Part shown: piece by piece, positions 25,471-32,516 of the stretch
How positions within the stretch are numbered: the stretch's first letter is position 1
Layout of the letters: each line of letters opens with the position of its first letter
Notes under the pieces: generated by a model
The model's input: the letters and a program-made list of their open reading frames with translations, nothing else
What the model was told of the DNA's origin: nothing
The model's database searches: none
Position numbers and translations under genes: made by a program
Assembly (NCBI GenBank): GCA_019113785.1
Contig: DXGT01000098.1
Coordinates: forward strand, 1-39,579
DNA length: 39,579 bases
DNA from: Candidatus Ruthenibacterium merdigallinarum
GTDB lineage: Bacteria > Bacillota > Clostridia > Oscillospirales > Ruminococcaceae
Reading direction: 5' to 3'

Positions 25471-26655
25471 TTATACCTCGATGGCCTTGTCGGCCTCTTT
25501 GGCAAGTTGTTCTTCGTCCAGTTCCACGCCGAAGCCGTCCTTCAGCGCGATGGAAATGGGGTTGTGCGCGCTGTCGGTGGCAAGGCTGCGCACGCACCGG
25601 TAGTAGAAATCAGACTCGTCGCGCTTTTCGGTGGCCTCCACCCAGCGCGCACCCAGCCCGGCGGCCAGCTGCTGCCAGACGGAGGCGGACGGCCCGACGA
25701 GGCTGTCGTCGCCGATCATCAGATCGGCCCCCAGCTCCCGGATGCGCCCGGCCAGCACCACCGCGTCGATGATGGAGCCGGCGGAATCGGGGTGGATGTT
25801 GTAAATGCGGCCCATGCCGCGGCAGATCGTGCCGATCGACTCGCGCGAGCGGCGGATGGGCGTGTCGGGGATGAGCTCCAGCGGGGCCACGCGCGCCTGC
25901 AGGGCCACCCACTCGTCCAGCGAGAGGAAGCCCGGGTCCTCGCACGCGTCCAGGCCGGCTTTGTGCAGCGCGTCCATCTGCTCGGCGATCCATGAGAGCG
26001 CGGCGTCCGAGTCCAGCGGGCGGTAGCCGCAGTTGACGTCGCCGATGAGGAACGTCTTTTCCGGCGGGCAGTAGCGGCGCACCGTGCGGATGACGTCGCA
26101 GTCGAGCTGTGTGTCGCCGAAGAGCTTGACTTTGATGAAGGCCGATTTGCCGGCCTGCACGGCCCACTGCGCGCTCTCGGCCACCTCGTCCATCTGGTCG
26201 CTGAGGATGACGTGCACGCCGCACACGGGGTGCGTCTCCGCAAGGCCGAGAAGGCGCACGGACGGCGTTTTCAGCAGCTTGCCGCACACGTCGACAAGCG
26301 CCATCTCCAGCATTTCGACGAGCTGCTCGGCCCACTGGCCCTGGTGTGAGCGCACCGCGAGCACGGCGGGCCCTGCGTCGAGGCCGACGAGGCTCTTCGC
26401 CGCGCCGGCCCATGCGCCGAGGTCGGCGTCCGGGCCGTTGACGGACAGGATGCACTCGGCGTAGCCGGTGACGCCGGCCGCGTCGACGGCGGCGATGACG
26501 TGCTGGCGGCTGGTCCAGGTGGCGCAGCTGAAGCGCTTGACCGCGTAGATGTTCTTTAGATAAAGGCGGACGGCGTCCACCTTTCCGGGCACGCCCGCAA
26601 GGCCATCCAGGATGGCCTTGCGGCGTGCCTCGTGCTGTTGCAGGGAAAGGTCCAT
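25471..26655 (-). CDS. Enolase-superfamily enzyme (mandelate racemase/muconate lactonizing type)
   Basis: The 394-residue protein shows the MR/MLE barrel motifs: FIKVKLFGD with the base pair K175-x-K177, LIGDVNCGY (D206, N208), ACEDPG (E239-D240) and IPDTPI (D264). Such enzymes abstract a proton alpha to a carboxylate and act as sugar-acid dehydratases, racemases or cycloisomerases. In a locus with a uronate lyase, a sugar-acid dehydratase role is a reasonable guess. The second metal ligand pair uses Asn at 208, where many members have Glu or Asp, so function may differ from classic dehydratases. GGAG lies 10 bases before the ATG at 26655. The sulfatase gene follows after 3 bases. Confidence 0.85.
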   Translation of the reverse strand: MDLSLQQHEARRKAILDGLAGVPGKVDAVRLYLKNIYAVKRFSCATWTSRQHVIAAVDAAGVTGYAECILSVNGPDADLGAWAGAAKSLVGLDAGPAVLAVRSHQGQWAEQLVEMLEMALVDVCGKLLKTPSVRLLGLAETHPVCGVHVILSDQMDEVAESAQWAVQAGKSAFIKVKLFGDTQLDCDVIRTVRRYCPPEKTFLIGDVNCGYRPLDSDAALSWIAEQMDALHKAGLDACEDPGFLSLDEWVALQARVAPLELIPDTPIRRSRESIGTICRGMGRIYNIHPDSAGSIIDAVVLAGRIRELGADLMIGDDSLVGPSASVWQQLAAGLGARWVEATEKRDESDFYYRCVRSLATDSAHNPISIALKDGFGVELDEEQLAKEADKAIEV

Positions 26656-26689
26656 TTTTGAAAATCTCCGTAAAGTTTTCGGGTGTGGT

Positions 26690-27574
26690 TCAGCCCTTGA
26701 CGCCGCCGGTCAGGCCGCCGACGATGTATTTGCTGAGCAGCACGTACAGGATGAACGTGGGCAGGAACACGATGATGACGGACGCGAACAGGCCGCTCCA
26801 GTCGCCGGAGTACTGCATGCCGTTGATCATCGAGAACAGGCCCAGCGCGACGGGGCGCAGGCTGTCGTTGTTGACGAACATCAACGACAGGAAGTACTCG
26901 TTCCAGATGTTGATGAAGTTGAAGATGGTAACGGTGATCAGGCCGCCCTGCGCCATCGGGAACACGATGCGCCAGAACGTCTTGATGGGATGACAGCCGT
27001 CGATGGCGGCGGCCTCCTCATACGAGCGCGAGATGTTCTCGAAATACGCCATCAGGAAGATGGTGGTGTAGGGGATTTTTGAGGCCACGAACAGCACGAT
27101 CAGCACGATGCGGTTCGTGGTGGGGTCGCGCAGAAGGCCCAGCTGCGCCACGATCATGTACAGAGGGATGACGACCATGATGGTCGGCACGCCCGTGCTG
27201 GCGGACAGCGCCGTTTTGATGGCGCCGCAGCCGGGGAACTTGAAGCGCTGCAGCACATAGGCGTAGGGCGCCGAAATGAGGATGAGCAGCGCGCAGCTGG
27301 TGACGGCGTAGACCAGCGAGTTCATGAAGTACACCGACACGTTCGAAGAGATCCACGCGCGGGCGTAGTTCTCGGGGTGCACGCCGTTGTTGAACTCGAA
27401 CACGGTGCCGGAGAAGATGTCGGCCGGGGTGCCGAGGCTGGCCGCGATGACCCACACGAGCACGATCGCGGTGAAGCCGACCCATGCGATCAGCAGCAGG
27501 TAGCCGGGCACGAGCGAGAGCTCTTTTTTCAGGTTGAAGGAGCTCACGCGCGGTTCTTTTACTTTCGATTTCAC
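26690..27574 (-). CDS. Carbohydrate ABC transporter permease, MalG/UgpE type
   Basis: The 294-residue inner-membrane protein has six hydrophobic segments and the EAA loop SYEEAAAIDGCHPIKTFWRI that docks the ATPase. It pairs with the MalF-type permease just upstream (12-base gap) and the lipoprotein binding protein. The start is GTG at 27574 preceded by AAGGAGGG, which decides the start. The C-terminal GGLTGGVKG tail is typical of MalG-type subunits. No ATPase gene is in the operon, so it likely uses a shared MsmX/UgpC-type ATPase encoded elsewhere. Confidence 0.94.
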   Translation of the reverse strand: MKSKVKEPRVSSFNLKKELSLVPGYLLLIAWVGFTAIVLVWVIAASLGTPADIFSGTVFEFNNGVHPENYARAWISSNVSVYFMNSLVYAVTSCALLILISAPYAYVLQRFKFPGCGAIKTALSASTGVPTIMVVIPLYMIVAQLGLLRDPTTNRIVLIVLFVASKIPYTTIFLMAYFENISRSYEEAAAIDGCHPIKTFWRIVFPMAQGGLITVTIFNFINIWNEYFLSLMFVNNDSLRPVALGLFSMINGMQYSGDWSGLFASVIIVFLPTFILYVLLSKYIVGGLTGGVKG

Positions 27575-27586
27575 GTTGAGCCCTCC

Positions 27587-28495
27587 TTAGAATTCAAGAT
27601 CTTCGTCTTTGATCAGGCGGTTGACGATGGTGAACACCACGACGATGAAGATGCAGAGCATCACGCCGATGGCGGCCGCGGAGCCCGCGTCGCGCACGAC
27701 GTCGCCGGTGTTCTCGGCGCCGAACAGCTTATCGTACATGTACACCATGGGCACCACGGTGGACGTGTCGGCGCTGATCGGGCTGAACAGCTTCGACCAC
27801 AGGAAGAAGCCGGACACGCTGATGGACCACATGATGATGTTCGTGCGAAGGATGCCCTTCAAGAGCGGCAGCGTGATGTAGAAGAACTGCCCCACCTTGG
27901 TGGCGCCGTCGATGCTGGCGGCCTCGTAATAGTCCTGGCCGATGCGCTCGATGCCGCTGACCCAGATCAGCATGAAGTGGCCCACCATGCCGAAGCAGTA
28001 CGACAGAAGCAGCGCCCAGAACTTGTGGTCGGCGTCCAGCCACTGGATGCTGGCCAGCCCGTCGAGATGCAGCGTGCGGAAGAAGTTCGTCAAAAAGCCG
28101 TAGGACGAGTTAAAGACGTACTGGATCCACATCGTGGCCATGGCCACGGAGCTGATGACGTTGGGCAGGTAGATGGCGGCCTGGAAGAAGCCCTTGCCGC
28201 GCACGCCGCTTTTCAACACGACGGCCATCAGAAGCGAGATGCCCAGCGTGATGACGCCGCCGATGAAGAAGATCTTGAACAGGTTGACCCACGAGGTCAG
28301 GTACAGCGGGGTCTGCATGAGGCTGACATAGTTGCCGAAGCCGTTGAACGTCCATTTGCTGATGGGGTCGGTGATCTCCTGAATGGAGAAGAAGCTCATG
28401 ATCACCGTGCGGATGATGGGATAGACGAACATCGCGACAAAGATCAGCGTGGCAGGCCCTGCGAAGGCAATGATCATGCTTTTGTTCCGTTTCAT
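27587..28495 (-). CDS. Carbohydrate ABC transporter permease, MalF/UgpA type
   Basis: The 302-residue protein has six membrane segments, starting with MIIAFAGPATLIFVAMFVYP, and an EAA loop DYYEAASIDGATKVGQFFYI. It forms the translocation channel with the MalG-type subunit. I chose the ATG at 28495, which has GGAAAGGAA 6-7 bases upstream, over a TTG at 28516 without a site. The gene is separated from the binding-protein gene by a terminator-like hairpin (28514-28552), which should make its message scarcer than that of the binding protein. Confidence 0.94.
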   Translation of the reverse strand: MKRNKSMIIAFAGPATLIFVAMFVYPIIRTVIMSFFSIQEITDPISKWTFNGFGNYVSLMQTPLYLTSWVNLFKIFFIGGVITLGISLLMAVVLKSGVRGKGFFQAAIYLPNVISSVAMATMWIQYVFNSSYGFLTNFFRTLHLDGLASIQWLDADHKFWALLLSYCFGMVGHFMLIWVSGIERIGQDYYEAASIDGATKVGQFFYITLPLLKGILRTNIIMWSISVSGFFLWSKLFSPISADTSTVVPMVYMYDKLFGAENTGDVVRDAGSAAAIGVMLCIFIVVVFTIVNRLIKDEDLEF

Positions 28496-28513
28496 ACGCA
28501 GTTCCTTTCCTTC

Positions 28514-28552
28514 CAAAAAAATGGCGGACAGCTGTCAGCCAACTGTCCGCCA
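28514..28552 (-). terminator. Intra-operon terminator/attenuator between binding protein and permease
   Basis: On the minus strand TGGCGGACAG and CTGTCCGCCA form a 10-bp stem with an 11-base loop, followed directly by ATTTTTTT. Partial termination here would keep binding protein in excess over permeases, as in maltose-type operons. Confidence 0.85.
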
Positions 28553-28611
28553 CGGCTGGAATCACATCGTGTGCGCTCGGGCGCGTTCGCGCCCCGCAGC
28601 GCGATGCGTTG

Positions 28612-29934
28612 TTACACCTGAGAAGCGGCCAGCATGTTGTCGACGAACTCCTGCGCCGTGCAGGTGCCCGCATACAGCTTCAGCAGATTCTCCTTCAGGG
28701 CCGGGGTGATGTCGGGGTTATTCTCCAGGCCGCCGGAGGTCGCGAAGATCTCGGTGCAGTTGTCCATATAGGTCTTGGCGTCAGCCAGCTGCTCGGGCCA
28801 GGACGTGTTGTTCACGTCGGCCGGGATGGCCAGGCTCTCCTCAGCGAGCTTGGCGTCCCACTCGCCGCGCGTCAGCATGGTGATCAGCGCGAACGCAGCC
28901 TCGGGATTCTCGCACTTGCTGGTGATGGCAAAGCTCTGGTTGCCGATGACCATGGCCTCCAGGCCGTTGATGCCGTCCTCCAGCTCGGGATAGCCGAAGA
29001 AGCCCCACTTAAAGTCCGGGCCGGTGATGTTCTTGGTCTCGTTCACGACATAGGTGCCCACGCAGTACATGGCGGCCTTGCCGGTGGCGAGCTCGGTGTT
29101 CTGGCCGGTGGGCCAGACGTTGGAACCGACCTGCGTGGAGAAGTAGCCCGCAGAGGCCAGCTCCTCGAACGCCTGCGCGGTCTCCAGGACCTCGGGACGG
29201 TCCCAAGTGCCCTCGTTGACGACCTTCATCACTTCTTCGTCGCCGATCAGGCGGGCCAGGTGCATGCCGAAGGCCTGCATCGCATACGCGTCGTCGGTGG
29301 TCAGCGGGGTGATGCCGGCGTCTTTCAGCTTCTGGCACACTTCCACGAACTCATCCCACGTGCTGGGCACTTCGGTGATGCCGGCCTGCTCGAACAGGCC
29401 CTTGTTGTACATATAGCCGTTGGCCTTCATCTGATAGGGGATCTCATACAGCTGGCCGTCGTCGTAGTAGCTGCGGCTCAGCTCCATCAGAACGGGGTTG
29501 GTGTCCTTCTCGTAGTCGTGCTCGGCCACCAGGTCCTCCAGGCACATCACGCGGTCGCCATAGTTGCTCTTGTTCTGCGCGCCGTCGAACATGTCGACCT
29601 GCTGGTCGGCGTCCAAAGCGGGGATCAGGCCCTCTTTGATGCCCTTGCGGCCCTTGAACTGGAGATCGACCTCAGCGCCGGTCTCCTGCTCGAACGCTTC
29701 CACGGCCTCGGTGATCACCACGCCCTGGGGCTCGGTAGCCTCCCAGTTGGACCAGTAGACCAGCTTGACGCCCTCGAACTCGCGGTCGCCCGCAGGAGCC
29801 GCAGACGTGCTGGCGGCAGTGGAACCGGCGTCGGACGCGCCGGAGGACGTGCCGCCGCCGCAGCCGGCCAGAACGCCGGTCAACAGCGCGCCGCAGGTCA
29901 GCAGGCAGCCGACTTTTTTCAGTGCTTTGTTCAT
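28612..29934 (-). CDS. Sugar ABC transporter substrate-binding lipoprotein (family 1)
   Basis: The 440-residue protein starts with a lipoprotein signal peptide (MNKALKKVG, hydrophobic run, lipobox L22-A-G-C25), then a Gly/Ser/Ala linker rich in small residues and a family 1 extracellular solute-binding fold. Mature protein should be lipid-anchored at Cys25 on the outside of the membrane and deliver oligosaccharides to the MalF/MalG-type permeases. GGAGG lies 8 bases before the ATG at 29934. The gene begins 5 bases after the LacI stop. Codon choice is less GC-extreme than in the enzyme genes, consistent with high expression. Ligand is inferred to be a sulfated or amino-sugar oligosaccharide from the operon only. 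Confidence 0.95.
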   Translation of the reverse strand: MNKALKKVGCLLTCGALLTGVLAGCGGGTSSGASDAGSTAASTSAAPAGDREFEGVKLVYWSNWEATEPQGVVITEAVEAFEQETGAEVDLQFKGRKGIKEGLIPALDADQQVDMFDGAQNKSNYGDRVMCLEDLVAEHDYEKDTNPVLMELSRSYYDDGQLYEIPYQMKANGYMYNKGLFEQAGITEVPSTWDEFVEVCQKLKDAGITPLTTDDAYAMQAFGMHLARLIGDEEVMKVVNEGTWDRPEVLETAQAFEELASAGYFSTQVGSNVWPTGQNTELATGKAAMYCVGTYVVNETKNITGPDFKWGFFGYPELEDGINGLEAMVIGNQSFAITSKCENPEAAFALITMLTRGEWDAKLAEESLAIPADVNNTSWPEQLADAKTYMDNCTEIFATSGGLENNPDITPALKENLLKLYAGTCTAQEFVDNMLAASQV

Positions 29935-29939
29935 TCTTC

Positions 29940-31031
29940 TTACCTCCATGATTTATTATTTGAGCGCTCGTAAAAGCTCAAATTGCTGTGTAATACGACG
30001 TCGATCGGACAGTCGATGCGCCGGGGCGGTTCAATGCCCTTCACAAGCCTGTCCACCAGGACGTCGAGGCCCGCGACGCCTTTCATGCACGCGGCCTGGT
30101 TGATCACGGCCAGCAGCCGGCCCTCGCGCAAAAGGCGCGAGGTGCCTGTGTTCAGGTCGGTGCCGATCACGGGGATGCGCCCTTTAGCGCCGGCTTTTTC
30201 CACCGCCTCGGCCAGCGGCAGGTTGTCGCGCGCCGTCAGCGCGTAGCAGGCCGCAATGTCCTGCGTGCGCAGCGCGCGCAGCGCCGCCTCAAAAGTGGAT
30301 TCGGCCGCCTGCGGCAGCCAGTAGGTGCTGGGGATCACCTGCACGCGCAGGCCGGGCTTCTGCTCTGCCAGATGGGCGCGCACGGCTTCCACCTTCTGCA
30401 CGTGGGCGTCGGAATCGGTGCGCCCGCTCGTGACGAGCACCGTGCCTTCGCCGGGCGTGATCATCCCGATGAATTCGCCGGCCACGCGGCCGATCGTCGG
30501 CGCGTTGACGGGGATGCAGTACAGCCCTTCGGGCGAGCGGATCTCGTCGTCGATGACGACGACGGCGACCTTCTGCGCAATCAGGCGCTGCATCTGCATC
30601 AGCGCGTCCGGCATGCGCGTGAACGAAAAGGTGATGACGCCGGCGTGCTCGCCCGCGTCGGCGACGTGCCGCAGGAGCTCGGCCTGGTCGGCCTCGTCCC
30701 GGCAGACGAACCCGTCCACCACGACGTTCAGCCCTTTCAGCTCCTGGATGCGCGAGCGCAGGCCCTTCCAGATGTAGGCGAAGTACAGATCGTCGTCCTG
30801 CGGGAGGACGACGGCCACGCGGCAGGCCTTGCGCTTGAGCGAGGCGGCCGCGTAGTTCACCTCGTACCCCATCTCGCGCGCGGTGTTCAGCACGCGGGCG
30901 CGCAGCTGGTCGCTGACGCCCTCCTTGCCGGACAGAGCGCGGTGCACCGAGACGGACGAGACGTTCAGGCGGGCGGAGATGTCCTTGATGGTCACGGGCG
31001 CGGCGGCGCGCACCGCCATTTTCTCGTACAT
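29940..31031 (-). CDS. LacI-family transcriptional regulator of the glycan operon
   Basis: The 363-residue protein has a LacI helix-turn-helix at about residues 13-60 (VTIKDISARLNVSSVSVHRA then LSGKEGV) with the hinge near LKRK, and a periplasmic-binding-protein-like effector domain. LacI proteins repress sugar operons until a sugar ligand binds. It is the first gene of the operon and sits directly downstream of an operator cluster placed over the transcription start, so autorepression is expected. ATG at 31031 follows a GAGGGGGG run; the second Met at residue 5 is an alternative. The effector domain opens AVVLPQDDDLYFAYIWKGL, like xylose- or ribose-binding members. Confidence 0.94.
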   Translation of the reverse strand: MYEKMAVRAAAPVTIKDISARLNVSSVSVHRALSGKEGVSDQLRARVLNTAREMGYEVNYAAASLKRKACRVAVVLPQDDDLYFAYIWKGLRSRIQELKGLNVVVDGFVCRDEADQAELLRHVADAGEHAGVITFSFTRMPDALMQMQRLIAQKVAVVVIDDEIRSPEGLYCIPVNAPTIGRVAGEFIGMITPGEGTVLVTSGRTDSDAHVQKVEAVRAHLAEQKPGLRVQVIPSTYWLPQAAESTFEAALRALRTQDIAACYALTARDNLPLAEAVEKAGAKGRIPVIGTDLNTGTSRLLREGRLLAVINQAACMKGVAGLDVLVDRLVKGIEPPRRIDCPIDVVLHSNLSFYERSNNKSWR

Positions 31032-31094
31032 GCGCGCGCCCCCCCTCTCTGTGCAAAGCCCCGGCCTCTGCCGGACCCTCCCTCCGTTTTGCCG

Positions 31095-31127
31095 CGATAA
31101 CGTATATCGTTTACGTTATCGTTTACG
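31095..31127 (-). promoter_or_regulatory. LacI-type operator cluster at the glycan operon start
   Basis: CGATAACG (31095-31102) and CGTTATCG (31114-31121) form an inverted repeat, and TATCGTTTACG is repeated directly at 31105-31115 and 31117-31127, 12 bases apart. Central CG steps in A/T-rich arms are typical of LacI-family operators. The cluster covers about +1 to +32 relative to the promoter at 31133-31161. Confidence 0.8.
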
Positions 31128-31132
31128 CTTTT

Positions 31133-31161
31133 ATCATACTCGCTTTGTCCCGCCTTGTAAA
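31133..31161 (-). promoter_or_regulatory. Promoter of the LacI-led glycan operon
   Basis: On the minus strand TTTACA (31161-31156) and TATGAT (31138-31133) are 17 bases apart, each 5 of 6 to consensus. The predicted start near 31126 lies inside the operator cluster. This is the only strong minus-strand promoter I see for genes down to 14183. Confidence 0.82.
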
Positions 31162-31209
31162 TATCCGTTTTCACACAATTTTCACGCGGGTTTTTGTAAG
31201 AGTTGCCAG

Positions 31210-31299
31210 TTGACAGAACGGTTCGTGACAATCTTATGTACGTTTTGATAAATGTAGCGCAAACGCCCCGTATCTGCTGGTGCCCGGCGTTTGCTTTTT
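31210..31299 (+). ncRNA. Possible short terminated transcript upstream of anSME
   Basis: A TTGACA hexamer (31210-31215) is followed by a weak -10-like TTATGT after 18 bases, then GCAAACGCC (31259-31267) and GGCGTTTGC (31286-31294) form a 9-bp stem followed by TTTTT. Together they could give a short RNA or an attenuator. The promoter half is weak; the hairpin plus T-tract is the firmer part and could equally insulate anSME from upstream transcription. The rest of the 31032-31375 gap holds only the regulatory sites listed here. Confidence 0.35.
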
Positions 31300-31319
31300 G
31301 CCCGGCGCGGCGATATAAT
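31291..31319 (+). promoter_or_regulatory. Promoter of the anSME gene
   Basis: A perfect TATAAT (31314-31319) lies 17 bases after TTGCTT (31291-31296). The predicted start near 31326 is followed by a GGCCGCC/GGCGGCC stem-loop (31331-31353) and then the AGGGGAGAGG ribosome binding site. The -35 overlaps the terminator hairpin of the preceding element. Confidence 0.68.
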
Positions 31320-31375
31320 GGGATACAAACGGCCGCCCGGGAGAGCGGCGGCCCGGCAAGAAGGGGAGAGGTGCA

Positions 31376-32485
31376 ATGGGCCCGCTGACGCTTTTGATCA
31401 AGCCCGCTTCGGGCAGCTGCAACATGCGCTGCAAATACTGCTTTTACGCGGACGAGGCCGAAAACCGCGAGGTGGCTTCGTACGGGATGATGAGCGACGC
31501 GACGCTGGAGGCGGTGGTGCGCTTCGGGCTGGAGAACGCGCGCGGCTCGTGCACGTTTGCCTTTCAGGGCGGCGAGCCGACGCTGGCCGGGCTGGATTTT
31601 TACCGCCGTCTGGTGGCGATGCAGCGCGCGCACAACACGCGCGGGCTGCGCGTGTACAACACCATCCAGACGAACGGGTATCTGATCGACCGCGAATGGG
31701 CGGACTTCCTCGCGCGCGAGCGTTTCCTGACGGGCCTTTCGCTCGACGGCGGCAAGGACGTGCACGACCTCTACCGCGTGGACGCGCGCGGCGAGGGGAC
31801 GTTTGCGCGGGTGATGCGCGCGTCCCAGACGCTGGCGGCCGCGGGCGCGGAGTTCAACATCCTCACGGTGGTGACGGCCCAGACGGCACGCAGCATCGGG
31901 AAGATCTACGGCTTTTTCAAGCGCAACCACTTCCGCTACCAGCAGTACATCGCGTGCCTGGACCCCATCGGCGCGGTGCGCGGCGGTATGCCGTATTCGC
32001 TGACGCCCAAACTGTACGGCGAATTTTTGTGCAAGCTGTTCGATCTGTGGTACGCCGACTTTATGCGCGGCGAATATGTGTCTATCCGCTGGTTCGACGA
32101 CCTTGTGCACATGTGCAAGGGCCGCGCGGCGCAAAGCTGCGGCATGCGGGGCGTTTGCGGGCCGCAGATTGTCATCGAGGCGGACGGCGGCGTGTACCCG
32201 TGCGACTTTTATGTGCTGGATGGGCTGCGCCTCGGCACAGTAGGTGAAAACACACTGGAGGAGATGGAGCAAAAGCGCACGGCGCTGGCGTTCATCGAGC
32301 AGTCGCGCCCCGTGGAGGAGAAGTGCCGCGCCTGCCGGTGGTACCCGCTGTGCCGCGGCGGCTGCCGGCGCGACCGCGAGCAGCCGGACGGCTCGATCGG
32401 GCTGAACTATTTCTGCGAATCGTACGAGGCGTTTTTCGCGCACTGCGCCGACCGGCTGATGCAGGTGTCGCGCATGGTGCGCTGA
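31376..32485 (+). CDS. Anaerobic sulfatase-maturating enzyme (radical SAM, SPASM domain)
   Basis: The 369-residue protein opens LLIKPASGSCNMRCKYCFYA with the radical-SAM cluster cysteines C15, C19 and C22, then FAFQGGEPTLAGLDFY and IQTNGYLID, all diagnostic of anSME. The C-terminal SPASM cysteines for two auxiliary [4Fe-4S] clusters are visible around CGMRGVCGPQ, VYPCDFYVLD (with the candidate catalytic Asp) and KCRACRWYPLCRGGCRRD, ending at NYFCES. It oxidises the active-site Cys of sulfatases to formylglycine without oxygen, in the cytosol. It is divergent from the LacI operon that encodes the CTAHR sulfatase, its probable partner. ATG at 31376 has AGGGGAGAGG upstream. Confidence 0.95.
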   Translation: MGPLTLLIKPASGSCNMRCKYCFYADEAENREVASYGMMSDATLEAVVRFGLENARGSCTFAFQGGEPTLAGLDFYRRLVAMQRAHNTRGLRVYNTIQTNGYLIDREWADFLARERFLTGLSLDGGKDVHDLYRVDARGEGTFARVMRASQTLAAAGAEFNILTVVTAQTARSIGKIYGFFKRNHFRYQQYIACLDPIGAVRGGMPYSLTPKLYGEFLCKLFDLWYADFMRGEYVSIRWFDDLVHMCKGRAAQSCGMRGVCGPQIVIEADGGVYPCDFYVLDGLRLGTVGENTLEEMEQKRTALAFIEQSRPVEEKCRACRWYPLCRGGCRRDREQPDGSIGLNYFCESYEAFFAHCADRLMQVSRMVR

Positions 32486-32516
32486 GGCGCAAAAACGAAA
32501 GAGGGCTTTTGATCCA

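Noticed and set aside
24172-25995. A 607-codon plus-strand frame opposite the sulfatase and enolase-family genes
   Set aside because: It spans two well-supported genes on the other strand and has no recognisable domain; high GC makes long shadow frames common here.
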